Below, piece by piece: positions 43,685-55,358 of a stretch of 64,000 nt of DNA. A program made the position numbers and the translations under genes. Each line of letters starts with the position of its first letter. The stretch's first letter is position 1. A model generated the notes under the pieces. It did no database searches. It had not been told where the DNA came from and worked only from the letters and a program-made list of their open reading frames with translations. This DNA is from Branchiostoma floridae (taxonomy: Eukaryota; Chordata; Leptocardii; Amphioxiformes; Branchiostomatidae), in the NCBI RefSeq assembly GCF_000003815.2, contig NC_049993.1, positions 16,636,897-16,700,896 of the forward strand, written 5' to 3'.

Positions 43685-45678
43685 CTAAGTCATTGTAAAA
43701 GTGCCGTTGCTTTTTCCCTCGACTGTGCTCGGAAAGATATGCTTCTTATACAGCGGATATTTGCAGTGGCGATAGATAACAAGGCAGATGCGGATAAGAA
43801 AGAGGAACATGGCGAACCCGAGAAGGGCAGCAGTGAAGATGCTGTTCCTCTTCTCAGGGCCCCAGTGTTCCACCAGACTACCAATCAGCGCAATGATCAC
43901 CACTAACCAGATGACCAATGTGTAGCGACAGAAGCGATCAAGAACGAAGTTCTCAAGAACAAACCAGACCAGAACTTCGACTAGAAGGAGAGCGAACATG
44001 GCGGTACAGACGTCGGTGTTGTCTAGCCCGCCGGGATAGATAAGAGCGATGCCAAGCCCGAGGAGGGTGGCGATAGTTGTCCAGGTGGCGTAGATGGCCA
44101 GGCCGTTGTGGACAAACGCCCGTGTGAGCCAGAGGTCCCACGGCAGGTTCTCTGTTAGCCACACGCCGCGCCTGTCCACCTGGCGGTATGAAGCGATCAG
44201 ACAGATGTACAGGGTGAAGGGGACAAGAGCAACGACACAGACGGACGCTATGAGAGACTCTAAGTCGAAGACGAACAACCAGATGACGTTGACGATGTTG
44301 TTAAGGTACCAGGCGACGAAGAAGTACCACGGCAGCAGATCGGACACGATGTAGACGTACCCCTCGGACGTCTTGCGGAAGATGGTGCTGGTGACGTAGA
44401 GAAGCCACAGCGCGTTCCAGGCGTAGATGAACCCCCAGATGGAGAAGGTCCAGCCGGCTGGGACAAAGTCGTTGTAGTACTTGTCGGATATCTGCCGCTG
44501 GGTGCTGTTAAACAGATCTGTGTATAGAATGTGAAACGGGAGTCAGTTATTCGGGAATAACATGGGGACGATGTCACGAGGGACAGCAACTATTGTTAAA
44601 CTAACTGTATCTGTGCCAATTTCTTTGCATACATACATGTAAGAAGTATATAATTATGTATTTGCAAAAGAAGCTTACAATACAAAGCTTAATGTATCGT
44701 TCTGCATAATTCATAAACATTTACTGTTTTTTCAATGAGGAGAACTGGTGTTTGCTGTTTCGGCAGGGGTCAACGGTGATGTTTGTTTTGCAGCTTATCG
44801 TAAACAATACATGACAGGTGTTTTGAAAGCGTTCGTTGAAATGTCTCACTCCAGGCCAGAAAATAACAAGAAACAGCAGCTACAAGCTTATTATGCAAAC
44901 ATTTTACATCTATCACAGAATAGAACTTCCTTATATCAAACACAGTAACCATAAGGCCTTCTCGTCGGGTTACCACAAACAACGCTTGTGGTTAGCAAAC
45001 AAGGATTGTGAAGTAGATTGGTGTAATAAAACGACAACGTGACTCCTGACCCAGAAATGTGGACTAGGGTCAGCAGGAGGTCAGGGACAACAGGTGTGCA
45101 GGATAGTTTCTACCAGACTCCCGCCTGGCCGAATAGCAATAGAGGAATTTGACCAAGTTAGGAATAAAAGCCCAGTAGGAGTTAATTGGACTGGGAGTGA
45201 ACCTCATTACCCGATTAGAATTCAAACTGTTTTGCCTTTCTTGGGTGGACGAAAAGCTCTTGACATCAACTTCAGTAACTCTTAACTTCTTATCACCACT
45301 CCTGTTGGCTACAAGGGACATGGCCATGTTCGTTTGTTTCTAACCTTCTCTATACAGGGAAATATTTTGAAATCGGCAGAATTAAGCGCGGGTACCTGAC
45401 GCTTCGAATTTTTAACCGATTTCTCTTGTCTGACGAAGACCTTTAGCATCCACAATTTCCCACGCATAATAAGGTATCGTGGTAAACTCTGTTAAGAGAA
45501 AGGTAATACCCATCTTATCCAGTACATAGCAATTTTGAAAGAACTCCAACCTACTTCTGTCGATGCCGCTGGCAGAGATGGCGTTGAAGATGACCATGAT
45601 GATGTAAGTGACCCAGGCTCCCGCGATCATCGCGATTTTGGCGGGCTGGTGCACGAATCCGGACTTTATGGTTTCCAT
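43685..45678 (-). CDS. TL3: multi-pass membrane protein, TspO/MBR-like extended family
   Basis: Exon 2 is 45678-45555 and exon 3 is 44517-43685, joined A|AT, giving 318 residues, the same length as TL2. The ATG is in AACCATGG. The start METIKSGFVHQPAK nearly repeats TL2. Exon 3 begins NLFNST (sequon), then VPAGWTFSIWGFIYAW, WYLNN, VIWLFVFDLE, YRQVD, HNGLAIYATW and ENFVLDRFCRYTLV; the tail is GKSNGTFTMT. At the exon joint TL3 has R-N-L-F where the others have G-L. A likely untranslated first exon ends at 46015 on the - strand (TTTCCTAAG before GTAAGC), with a CACGTG at 46120-46125 upstream. Head-to-head with TL4. Confidence 0.87.
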
Positions 45679-46014
45679 GGTTACGAATAATCTGTGAAAA
45701 ACATCAGAATATGATTTTGATTCATGTATAAGGTGTTAATATTAATTAAAACAGTTGGCAAGGACCAAGAGGCAAGCTTTTCAATCATACCTTAATTTTG
45801 CACGGATTTTCACTAATACCCTCAAGTCACTGATGCAAACCTGTCATGCTATGAATGTGATCTAATTCTCACGGAAATGAACTAAAAGTGGTACAACAAA
45901 AGCAAACAATTTTGTAATGTAAGAATCCCAGAACCTATACGTGTAGGCCTTTGGATATTGTAAGACGAAGACAACATGCGGGTAGAAGATTTAGCGGAGC
46001 TTACCTTAGGAAAA

Positions 46015-46125
46015 AGTCTTAAGATCTAAAAAGCGCGTCGAACACTCTGTGGTCTTCGTGCGGTGTACTTTTGGAACCCGGGGTGCTTGTTGACTACCTG
46101 TCCTAGATTTGTGAAATCTCACGTG
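46015..46125 (-). promoter_or_regulatory. Probable TL3 first exon and E-box
   Basis: On the - strand CACGTG (46125-46120) lies ~105 bp before a GTAAGC donor (46014 downward). The intervening ~100 nt have no ATG. No convincing TATA box. Confidence 0.4.
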
Positions 46126-47427
46126 GAGCAGCGTGTGAACTGTTTACAGCAGCTACTAAAAGCGATGTTTGTAGTACAGCTCATTTATTAGTGAGGGGTG
46201 GAGCTTTATTTTCAAAGAAAAGAGTGTCCCTTTTTTAATCAACATGAGGATTAGATAATATTATGTTACAGGTCAGGGATAATACCGCTATAACTAATTA
46301 AAAGTTAGTTTTATCAAACCATCACTTGCTGGTGAAGAGTAAAAAGTCTTGATACTACCCTTTCCTAAGGGTTGTTAAAGAACAGTCCATGTACGCTATC
46401 CTTGCATAAGGGTATTACGTAATGTTAGGTAACAAGATGTTCCTGGTCAAAGTCCGAACGGACAATTTAGGGATGCCACCCTGGTCTGGTTGTTGTCATA
46501 TGCTTCGCAAAACAGATGTGCAGTGATTTTGCCCGTTTTTCTTTCAGTCTTCCATAATCCCTGTATTCATTGATGATGATGTCCTTGAATGATGCCTTGC
46601 TGGTCAGGTCATTTTCCTGTCACTTTCACCAGTTTTATCTATGACCAAAACAAGTAGAAATCGGTGAAATCTCACAGCCACACAGAACGAAGATCCATTT
46701 TTGGACACGAATGATCACAGTTAACGTTAGCAAAGGATATACTGAGGGAAGGCAAACAAAGTATGTGGTATTTGCAGGCAACTCTGCCTTTCTTTCATGT
46801 TTTTTTCAAGGATTTCTTTGTATGTTTTTCTTATCGGGCAGATCAGGGGTCAGTAAACTATGCGTATTAACATGTGTTAATAGCGGGTCAACACGCACGT
46901 GTCTCCACAGGTGAGGTACGTATCTACACCTGAACAGGTGAGACACAAAGGATAAGAACCTTAAGTGATTCTTTGTACTGAATTAACATCTTACAAACTC
47001 TTCCAAATGACCCACTCCGCCTTAGATTAAAACAAACGATAAACCGCCGTGTTTTGTCTTGTGAATATAACATCATGGGGAAAAGGAGACAACAGATATT
47101 ACCTCAGCTGGAAAGGAACTAAGACGTTAGCAGTAAACTGCAGCTGAGAGAAAAAAAAACACAACACAACAACACATATTCTGCTACAACGCTAAACACT
47201 GGTCAATTCGTGCACGTGAGTTCATAGATCAAAAGATATATCTAGATATATAAATGATCTTAAGTGTGGATTATTGAGTACAAAACATCAGTCAACATCA
47301 TTAGAAGGTGTGCAAACTTTGTTTGGGCGTGACCCGTTTAATCACTTAGAAAAGCAAATGACAAACAGTCGCTACTTAGGCGATCAGAACTGTCACAAAG
47401 GCTGTTATGTAAGACTTACGAAATGAC
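46126..47427. other. Divergent TL3/TL4 upstream region
   Basis: Non-coding. The right part (46906-47460) is collinear in short blocks with the region upstream of TL6 (55842-56380): CAGGTGAGAC, TCTACAAACTC-like, CAATCGCTACTT/CAGTCGCTACTT, AAGGCTGTTA, TTACGAAA-GA-CACGTG. Confidence 0.6.
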
Positions 47428-47452
47428 CACGTGTTAGACGTGTGTATATAAG
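47428..47452 (+). promoter_or_regulatory. TL4 core promoter: E-box plus TATA box
   Basis: CACGTG (47428-47433) is followed 12 bp later by TATATAAG (47445-47452). The first exon follows and ends in the ATG at 47538-47540. Class I promoter, homologous to that of TL6. Confidence 0.75.
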
Positions 47453-47537
47453 CTGGTACATCAGAATAACAGCCGCATTCCAACCGACGCCAACGTGAAT
47501 CGTTTTCGGACGCGGAGAAGCCAAACATTCCACACAA

Positions 47538-49650
47538 ATGGTGAGTTAAGCATGCTTAGTTTCTTACCATTTGGTTGGGAAAACATGTTTAAAGTACTCA
47601 AGCAAGGTGTTAGATGTGGTCCTATTATCTATAATCGTCCGGCCAATTCAACTGTGTTTAAGTAGTGCATGTAGTTATAGCAAAGTCTGGAGTCTCGACA
47701 GACATCGTTTGAGCATCAGATTGACGTGATGTTTTACGTAATTTATGACAAAAGATCTGTAGTAGACTGGCTATGAACATTTATACAGTCTATCTAAGAA
47801 ATCACACAGTAAATGTGAGCAATCACTGAAGAATGGTTCTTTAACCAGCTTTGTACTGTTGATGTCACACAGACTCTCGACGCTACGTTTACCATGGAGG
47901 AAGGCAAAGAACAGCCGCCCCGACACAAGCCTCTGGGCATCGTGCTGATCGTGTTCGCCTGGTTCACCTATGTCATCAGGCTGACTATCGGCTATTTTAG
48001 ACAGTTTGACGTTATTAAGGGTGAGTTAAGATAATCGTTAACGAAGGGTGTACTTGTCACGCTTATCTTTTTGTAAGATCATCACCGGGCTTTCACTTTG
48101 TATGGCTATAATAGAAATAAAATAGAAGCCAGTTAATTGCGCAACGGATAATCGCACACTTATGTTAATTGCATGAAATCCCAGAATTCCGCGGTGATGC
48201 GGTCTTTTTTGCTGAAAACTCTCATGGCTTTGACTATTTGAGAAGCTTTCAAAAAGGTTTTGTGAAACAATACGCCGCGCAGAGAAAGGCTAAACAATTC
48301 GCCTACGTGTTCAGACTGGTGTTCAGCTGGCTCAGGCAATCAGCCGCTGTTAGGGGTGAGTTAAGGCAATTGTTTAACAAAATAATCATTAGCCAAGGGT
48401 GTCACGTCGACCATTTTCAAGCGCGTATTTTGTTGACATCGCTGAGCTTGCTATAACTATAGTTTTCAAATAACGGAATGATTGTGTTTTTAATTTGGTT
48501 CCAACGATATAGTGTTGCTGAGTTGTGCAGTTGCAAGAGTATTAACACTATCCGAGGCACGTCAAGTTCAAGTTAAGAAACTGCAGATGGCTGAGAATGC
48601 TTACAGCTTTAGTGAAACAATAGTATATGCAGCACAGAAAAAGACTCTAACGTCCTGCACTACTGGAAACGACCTGCCTAGCCACCCAGCTACGTCCTTG
48701 TCACGACAAAGTGATCTCTTGAGACATAGATCAACTAGACATGTTCGCAACTTCAGTGCATTGACAATTACAACGATACTGTATTATGTTTCTCTACAGG
48801 TCTGTTCTCGAGCACCGTTGGCAACACCTCCCGCTTCTTTCCGAACGAGATCGTGCCGGCTCCGTGGGTCTTCGACATCTGGTTGGTCATCTACGGCTGG
48901 GGCTTCCTCTGGCTCATCTACGTCACGGTCTGCGTCTGTCGTAAAAACTCCCGCGGCTACTTCTACGTCACTCCCGAGCTCTTTCCTCCCATCTTTTACG
49001 TCACCTGGTACGTCAATAACTTCTTCATCCTCTCCTGGACCTTCCTCAATGACTCGCTCCAACGTGTAGGCGCTACCATGCTCCTCGCTCTCATCGCTTT
49101 CTCTCTCTACTACATGCTGTACATCTCCTACCGTCGTGTGGATCAGAACGGGCCCTGGCTGACCGAGAACGCACCGGTAGACCTCTGGCTCATTCGCGCT
49201 CTCGTTCACAACGGGCTGGCCATCTACGGTACCTGGGTCACCATCGCTACCCTTGTAGGTTTCAGTAATGTCCTTACCTATGAGAGTGGCTACGACAACG
49301 AGGATGTGTCCACGGGCATGCTGGGCTTACTGCTAGCAATCATCCTCGTCTGGTTTGTCCTGGAGAACTTCGTCTTCGAGCGGTACTGCCGATACACCCT
49401 GGTGCCATTTGTGGTGGTGGTCGTCGCGCTTTCGGGCCTTATTGACAAGTACATCCGATTCACCGGCAGCTTGGAGAAGAGGAACGCCATCTTCGCGTGC
49501 GTGATGCTAGGCGTATCCTCCTTGGTGTTGGTGGTTCGCTTCTCATTGGTGCTCTGGCGTCACGTGACGCAGCCGCTGTACGTCAACACCGTCAAGACGA
49601 CGTCGGTGAAGAAGTCGGAACTGAACGGAGGGTTCACAACAGAGCTTTGA
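47538..49650 (+). CDS. TL4: multi-pass membrane protein, TspO/MBR-like; start codon split off by an intron
   Basis: The ATG (47538-47540) is the last codon of exon 1, directly followed by GTGAGT. Exons 47873-48020 and 48800-49650 complete 333 residues in frame (M|TLDATFTMEEGKEQ...). A second in-frame ATG in ACCATGG begins MEEGKEQPPRHKPLGIVLIV, and membrane segment 1 follows. Exon 3 starts GLFSSTVGNTS (sequon), then PAPWVFDIWLVIYGW, YFYVTPELFP, WYVNN, HNGLAIYGTW and ENFVFERYCRYTLV. The tail RHVTQPLYVNTVKTTSVKKS is shared with TL5-TL7. About eight hydrophobic segments. A decayed extra exon 2 lies in the second intron. Confidence 0.88.
48122..48180. mobile_element. Partial AGAAGCC-family MITE
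   Basis: TAGAAGCCAGTTAATTGCGC is the left end of the family seen at 2042-2200 and 50951-51133. The right end is missing. Confidence 0.6.
48281..48356 (+). pseudogene. Relic second exon in the TL4 intron
   Basis: The frame reads FAYVFRLVFSWLRQSAAVRG followed by GGTGAGTTAAGGCAATT. It matches TL6 exon 2 (FAWITYVIRLVFSFLRQSGAVKG) and its donor better than TL4's own exon 2. About 15 bases have been lost around the WITY segment, and no good start or acceptor precedes it. It is either a leftover of a tandem duplication or a rarely used exon. A partial MITE (48122-48180) lies just upstream. Confidence 0.75.
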
Positions 49651-50000
49651 ATCTTGTGATCTTGTTGGACTATAGACGTAATGAAACGTTAATCATTGTG
49701 CTTCTAGGAAGCTATATAGACAGCCATAGATGTGTTACGTGCATTGTTTTGTAGATGCATATAGAAAGGTGCATATATCCGTGTCCTACTTATGAGGACG
49801 AGTTGTAGTACATGTAGTAGTACATTTCAGACATACATACACTAGAAACTGTATAAGGACCTGACAAGGCTTATGTTGTTCTGGCATATTTCTGTATCTT
49901 TGTAAGGCAGTATTGTACACAGTATATGATGCCGTCTGTTGTCATTTTAGTATGTGTATTTGCTGTTTGATTGCTTGCACGCAAAAGTAGGCTTCGTCGG

Positions 50001-50006
50001 AATAAA
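50001..50006 (+). terminator. TL4 poly(A) signal AATAAA
   Basis: GGAATAAAGTTTTTGAAAA lies ~350 bp after the TL4 stop. The same GGAATAAAGTTTTT motif occurs after TL6. Confidence 0.65.
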
Positions 50007-50119
50007 GTTTTTGAAAACGTTTATACATTTGTCCTGTCAATAACTTTTCTATTAACAAAAATATTTAGCTTTCTGACAAAACGCTGAGATGAGCTCGACC
50101 TCTATGGCGGATTGATACC

Positions 50120-50252
50120 TAGCCTCCGTAGCAGGCTCTCTGAGGCCAATGAATCTGCGACGGCCGGCAATAAGTGACCCGGTACAAATAATGGCCAGCT
50201 AAAGTGTATTCTGAGCCGAAAAAAGGCCCCAGAGAGCCTGCTACGGAGGCTA
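50120..50252. mobile_element. MITE with 28 bp inverted repeats and near-perfect 9 bp target duplication
   Basis: TAGCCTCCGTAGCAGGCTCT at the left and AGAGCCTGCTACGGAGGCTA at the right pair over 28 bp with one mismatch. The flanks ATTGATACC and ATTGAAACC differ at one of nine bases. The size of the duplication suggests a Mutator-like element. Confidence 0.88.
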
Positions 50253-50284
50253 ATTGAAACCGATAGAAAAAGTCTCGCTCTAAC

Positions 50285-50940
50285 CAGGGATATTCAATAT
50301 AATGACCTCATTTCAACACGTGTCCTAACGTGTGAGATTTTGGTGATAAGCTGACTCCTCCCCTCAGGTATTGGGCGCATCAAACAAACACATTTTTGTA
50401 TTTGTGGAATCCTACAAACGGACCTGTCTCAACTCGCCCCAAACGTACACAAAGGCGAGTACTCGTCGTTTCAGCAAATAAATACAATATTTCTATTATG
50501 TGTCTCCTATTGGTCAAGCCATTATAGACATAGTGAACCAGATATTCCCAACTTTCCAGTGTCTCTGAGTTGGAGTTTTGAAACATTCTTTGGGTCAACA
50601 TCTTCAGTAAATCTGCCAACTTGGGCGGGTCCCTTTAATTTTCAACCACCTGGAAAGCTAGCAAACAGCTGCCACTTACGTATACGCAACTGACATAATG
50701 AGGGTGGGAGTTGTGTAATAATTAGCAAGCACGTGTACACGTGTTTAGGGAGGTACTGTATATAAAGGTGCAGCAGAGAACGCGGTTTATTCCAGCATTA
50801 TCAGTTGTGGACAGCAAGAAGTTAAGCTACGCCCTGAGAATGGTGAGTAACAAATTGAAATAGTATTTTATCTTTCAGTTGATTCAGATAGCAGTATGTA
50901 AAAAGACGTGTTATGGCAAAGATAAAGGGTTGCATGAATC
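50285..50940 (+). promoter_or_regulatory. TL5 distal promoter and first exon (copy 1)
   Basis: CACGTG occurs at 50730-50735 and 50738-50743, TATATAAA at 50759-50766, and an exon ending GAGAATG|GTGAGTAA (ATG 50840-50842). The whole block is repeated at ~52010-52653. Conserved upstream words shared with TL7 include TTGGGTCAACATC, TTTTCAACCACCTGG and GACATAATGAGG. Class II promoter. Confidence 0.75.
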
Positions 50941-53900
50941 TTAAACAGTACAGTAGAAGCCGCGTAATTGTACACTCCATTTGCTAGTGCATTTCGTTTA
51001 ATAATTATCTGAATGGTGCAACAAAGCGAAGTTATTAAGCTTAAGCTAGACCGCACCACCATGGGATTTGAGGATTTCGTGCAATTAACAGAAGTGTGCG
51101 ATTATACGTTGTGCAATTAACTGGCTTCTACTGCACCATCACTTACTGGTTGTCGGAGTAGCAGGTACGCGCCCAGGGCAACTCGGGGGCCTACGCACCA
51201 AGTGCCGCTTTACTACTCAGCGTTGCCTGTACGGTGTTTATATATATGTGATCCGCCCAATATATCGGGGTGGGCAAAGTGGTGAGGCGATGCTTTGGGA
51301 ACGAGTTTTCCGAATTGATTAGTGTTCTTCTATCTTCAAGCAGTTAATGATCTGTTCATCGTACGGTAGGTCTTCAATAACTAGGTTACTTTTACAGATA
51401 AATAACTGTAACAGTGACTTTTCTCCCTGGATCAGAAACATCTTATGAGACAAACTCTACTGTACACAAAGAGTGTGTGAGGGATAACTGACCGACCCGA
51501 GAAAAGCAGGTGTTGGTCAGTGGTGGATGTGTTGTACCGAACAACTTTGTTAGGTCCGTAAACTTCGGAGAGCCATAGACTCACTGAAAAGGCCGCCGCA
51601 GAAGCTTCGCACACCAAAAAAATTTGTGTCCGTAAGTTACTTTCCTTGTGGGGTTCTTGTACGTCTTAGCCTTATCTTTTCACTGGAGACATTTCTCACG
51701 CTCCTCGAGATGTTGGCTGCAGGTGTCAGTCACGTCATGGTAGATATATGGTATTCCTAGAGCTATCGTAGAGTACAGCTTATTGCCATTAAGTACGGTA
51801 GGAGCATCCTCATAAGATAGCTTCAAACAACATGTATAATCAGATGTGCAACGCCGGATAGGCGTATGACAGGTCGTTCTGATATAACCGCGTGCCTGCT
51901 AAGCTGGTGTTATGTTAAAGGCAGTAATACTAGCTAGACATGTATAGATACAGATTTAAACATGTCCAGGATTTCCTAGGTGTACCTTATCAATTGGGTA
52001 GAATATTTGGGTGTACTAACGCGTGAGATTTCAGTGATGGGCTGACTCCACCCCTCACGTATTGGGCGCATCAAACAAAAACATGTAAATGTTCTGTATT
52101 TGTAGAAGCCTACAAAAGGATCTGTCTCAACTCGCCCCAAACGTACACAAAAGCGAGTACTCCTTGATTTAGCAAACAAATACAACATTTCTGTTATGGG
52201 TCTCCCATTAGTCAAGCCATTATAGACAAAGTTAGCCAGATATTCCCAACTTTCCAGTGTCTATTTCTGACCCTGAGTTGACTGTTGAGTTTGTAAACAT
52301 TCTTTGGGCCAACATCTTCGGTAAATCTACCGTCCCTTTAATGTTCAACCACCTGGAAAGTTGGCAAACAGTTGCCACTTACACAACTATGACATAATGA
52401 GGGTGGTAGTTGTGTAATAATGAGGATGGTAGTTGTGTAATAATTAGCAAACACACACACACGTGTTTACGGAGGTACTGTATATAAAGGTGCAGCAGAG
52501 ACAACGGTTCATTCCAGCAGTATCACTTGTAGACAGCAAGAAGTTAAACTACGCCCTGAGGATGGTGAGTAATAAATTAGTATTTTATCTTCTTTCAGCT
52601 GATTTAGATAGTTCTCTACAAAGACGTGTTATGGCAAAGATAAAGGCTTGGTAAGCTGGTGTTATGCTAAAGGCAGTAATACTGGGTAGACATGCATAGA
52701 TACAGATTTAAACATGTCCAGGATTTCCTAGGTGTACCTTATCAATTGGGTAGAACATTTGGGCGGCGCACGATTTGTCCTGTTCAACCCTAAAAACAAA
52801 CCAACTAATATTGACTCTATCTCTTAAACTTACTGTCAATACGATGACGACATCAAGCTTTAAAGCCAATTTGCAAGCCTGCCACTTGAAATTACATCTC
52901 CACGCTTTGACGACTTGGATGTTGTTTATAGCGCGGGGGTCGTGGACTAACTGCAGCAGGGTGTTTGGCCCAGAAGCCAGAGGTCCTGGGTTCAAATCCA
53001 ACCTTGTTAACGAGCTTGTGCTGTTTGGCAAGGCACTTTAAACGAATTTCCCAGCTCACTTTGCCCAGAGGTAAAAATTGGTGCCTGACTTCGTTTGGGG
53101 AGGTAAAGTGTGATCGCGTGGTGCAGCGGCAGCGTGTTTGGCTCAGGACCGAGAGGTCTCGGGTTCGAATCCTGCCGTGTCATCGACCGTACCCTAGACG
53201 GAGTGGAAAACAAATAACAGTTAACCCACTGCCCTTAAGAAAGGCTATGGTACTACTTTCACCCTTTGTGTTTATTTCCAGACTTCTGAAGCCAATATGA
53301 CCATGGAGGAAGTCGATGAGAAACCCCAGCCGCCCCGACACAAGCCTCTGGGCATCGTGCTGATCGCTTTCGCCTGGATAACCTACGTCATTAGGGTCAC
53401 TTTTGGCTATTTTAGACAATTTGACGTCATTAAGGGTGAGTTAAGACAATTCGTTAACGACGTAATCTTTTACCGTGGGTATATTTGTCATACCCTTTTC
53501 AAGATCATCGCCGAGCTTTTTATGGATAGCTTTTATGGATATATAATTGAAATAACAGAATGATGGTGTTTTTGCTGAAACCTATCATGGCTGTGATCAT
53601 TCGCAAAAGCTTTAAAAAAAGTTTTTATGAGCGATACACGCGCAGAGCAGATAAAGGCGAAGCAGTCCACACTACTGCAAACGACGTGTCTCAAGTAAAG
53701 TCACCAGCTACATCCTTATCACGAAGTAATCTTGTAAACCATAGAATTGTCAGCAACTTCAGTACATTCATTTGACAATCACAACGATACTAAATATTAC
53801 TATGTCTCTCTACAGGTCTGTTCTCTACCACCGCCAGCAACACCTCCCGCCTGTTTCCAAACGAGATCACGCCGATGTCGTGGGTCTTCAACATCTGGTT

Positions 53901-54666
53901 GGCCATTTACGCCTGGGGCGTCCTCTGGCTCTTATACGTCACAGTCTGCATCTGTCGTAAGAACTCTCGCGGCTACTTCTACGTCACTCCCGAGCTCTTC
54001 CCAACCTCCTTCTACGTCATCTGGTACTTCAACAACCTCTTCGTCCTCGCCTGGGAATTCCTCAATGACTCATTCCAACGTGTGGGTGCTACCATGCTCC
54101 TCGCTCTCATCGCTTTCACCACCTTTTACATGATGTACATCTCCTACCGTCGGGTGGACCGGAACGGGCACTGGCTGACCAAAAACGCCGCCGTTGACCT
54201 GTGGCTCATTCGACTTCTCGTTCACAACGGCCTGGCCATCTATGGTACTTGGGTCACCCTTGCTTGTCTTCTAGGTTTCGGCACTGTCCTCACCTATGAG
54301 AGTGGCTACGACAACGAGGATGTGTCCACGGGCATACTGGGCTTACTGTTGGCAATCATCCTCGTGTGGTTTGTCCTGGAGAATTACGTCTTTGAGCGGT
54401 ACTGCCGCTACACCCTGGTGCCGTACGTGGTGGTGGTGGTCGCGCTGTCCGGAACCGTCGACAAGTTCTTCAAGTTCTACGGTGGTTTCGAGAAGAGGAA
54501 CGCCGTCGTCGCATGCGCGTTGCTAGCTGTGTCCTGCTTGGTGTTGGTGGTTCGTTTCTCATTGGTCATCTGGCGTCACGTGACGCAGCCGCTGTACGTC
54601 AGCACCGTCAAGACGACGTCGGTGAAAATGTCGGAACTGAACGGAGGGTACATAACAGAGCCTTAA
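50840..54666 (+). CDS. TL5: multi-pass membrane protein, TspO/MBR-like; two alternative first exons
   Basis: Either ATG, 50840-50842 or 52562-52564, each followed by GTGAGTAA, joins exon 2 (53282-53435) and exon 3 (53816-54666), giving the same 335-residue protein in frame (M|TSEANMTMEEVDEK...). The internal ACCATGG start is present too. Exon 3: GLFSTTASNTS (sequon), SWVFNIWLAIYAW, YFYVTPELFP, WYFNN, YRRVD, HNGLAIYGTW, ENYVFERYCRYTLV, tail RHVTQPLYVSTVKTTSVKMS. About eight hydrophobic segments. The nearest relative by eye is TL4, then TL6. Confidence 0.87.
50951..51133. mobile_element. AGAAGCC-family MITE, copy 2
   Basis: CAGTAGAAGCCGCGTAATTG and CAATTAACTGGCTTCTACTG are imperfect inverted termini. 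It lies between the two TL5 first exons, only in the longer duplicate. Confidence 0.75.
52010..52653 (+). promoter_or_regulatory. TL5 proximal promoter and first exon (copy 2)
   Basis: CACGTG 52460-52465 and TATATAAA 52481-52488; the exon ends GAGGATG|GTGAGTAA (ATG 52562-52564). It is close to copy 1 from ~50285, including the start of the intron (AGACGTGTTATGGCAAAGATAAAGG). A following ~110 bp block (52654-52765) also repeats 51899-52010, so a unit of at least 750 bp was duplicated in tandem and ~950 bp separates P and Q only in copy 1. Confidence 0.78.
52925..53240 (+). repeat. Two tRNA-derived SINE-like copies in tandem
   Basis: At 52925-53075 GGTCCTGGGTTCAAATCC, and at 53100-53240 GAGGTCTCGGGTTCGAATCC, act as B-box sequences. 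Each is preceded by an A-box-like GTGGTGCAGCGGCAGCG or CTAACTGCAGCAGGG. The 3' part of the first (GGCAAGGCACTTTAAAC) matches the copy at 56565. They lie just upstream of TL5 exon 2. Confidence 0.7.
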
Positions 54667-55352
54667 ACCGTGTGGTCACCTCGCTTACAAATGGTTCACG
54701 CCACCAAAAATGCTTAGGATATGTAACATTGTAGTGTTCTTTTTTCAATAATGAATCTTTAAGTTCTTTTGCCATTCCCGTCTTACGTCAACCATACCAC
54801 GATAAAGTCGTGGATATTGGTACATGCTGAAAGGCATGCAAAGCTAGACATCGTGTGACCAATGATGACTAGACAATCTCACATGTGCCTTACGTTATAT
54901 TTTTCACAGCATGGATAATGGTATACTTACATTTGTAGAAGATACACATTTTCATATAGAAGATGATATATATGTAGCTTTGTACGTGCGTAGATAGATA
55001 TTTAGGCAGGTAAGTGTAGGCATAAGTATAACTATAACGATGTCCTATTCTTCAGGACGAGTAACTAGCTTTTGATGATAATGTTCCATATTTAACATTA
55101 ATGAACTCGTAATTAAAAACGTATGTGTTGATGTTTCCATGTATCTAAAAACAGAAAGAATGAACCATTAGGAGTAATGATCAATGATATAACATATACT
55201 AGTAGCATATAGTATTTCACGACGTATTTGATGTAGTACTTTAATACTTTATATACTTATAATTAATGTGAAATATACTTTATATTTTACATTAATTAGA
55301 CCACGTTTGATCATACATGTATGTGCATCTAGCCCTCTGGGCATGAAAATGC

Positions 55353-55358
55353 AATAAA
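55353..55358 (+). terminator. TL5 poly(A) signal AATAAA
   Basis: TGCAATAAAGATT lies ~690 bp after the TL5 stop. The intervening AT-rich sequence has no coding feature. Confidence 0.5.

Noticed and set aside
48169-48456. A separate 95-codon gene
   Set aside because: Its only recognisable part is the relic TM1 exon; the rest is intron sequence that happens to be open.
53100-53170. A tRNA gene (B box GGTTCGAATCC)
   Set aside because: No closed acceptor stem or anticodon arm; sequence and tail match the SINE-like copies nearby.
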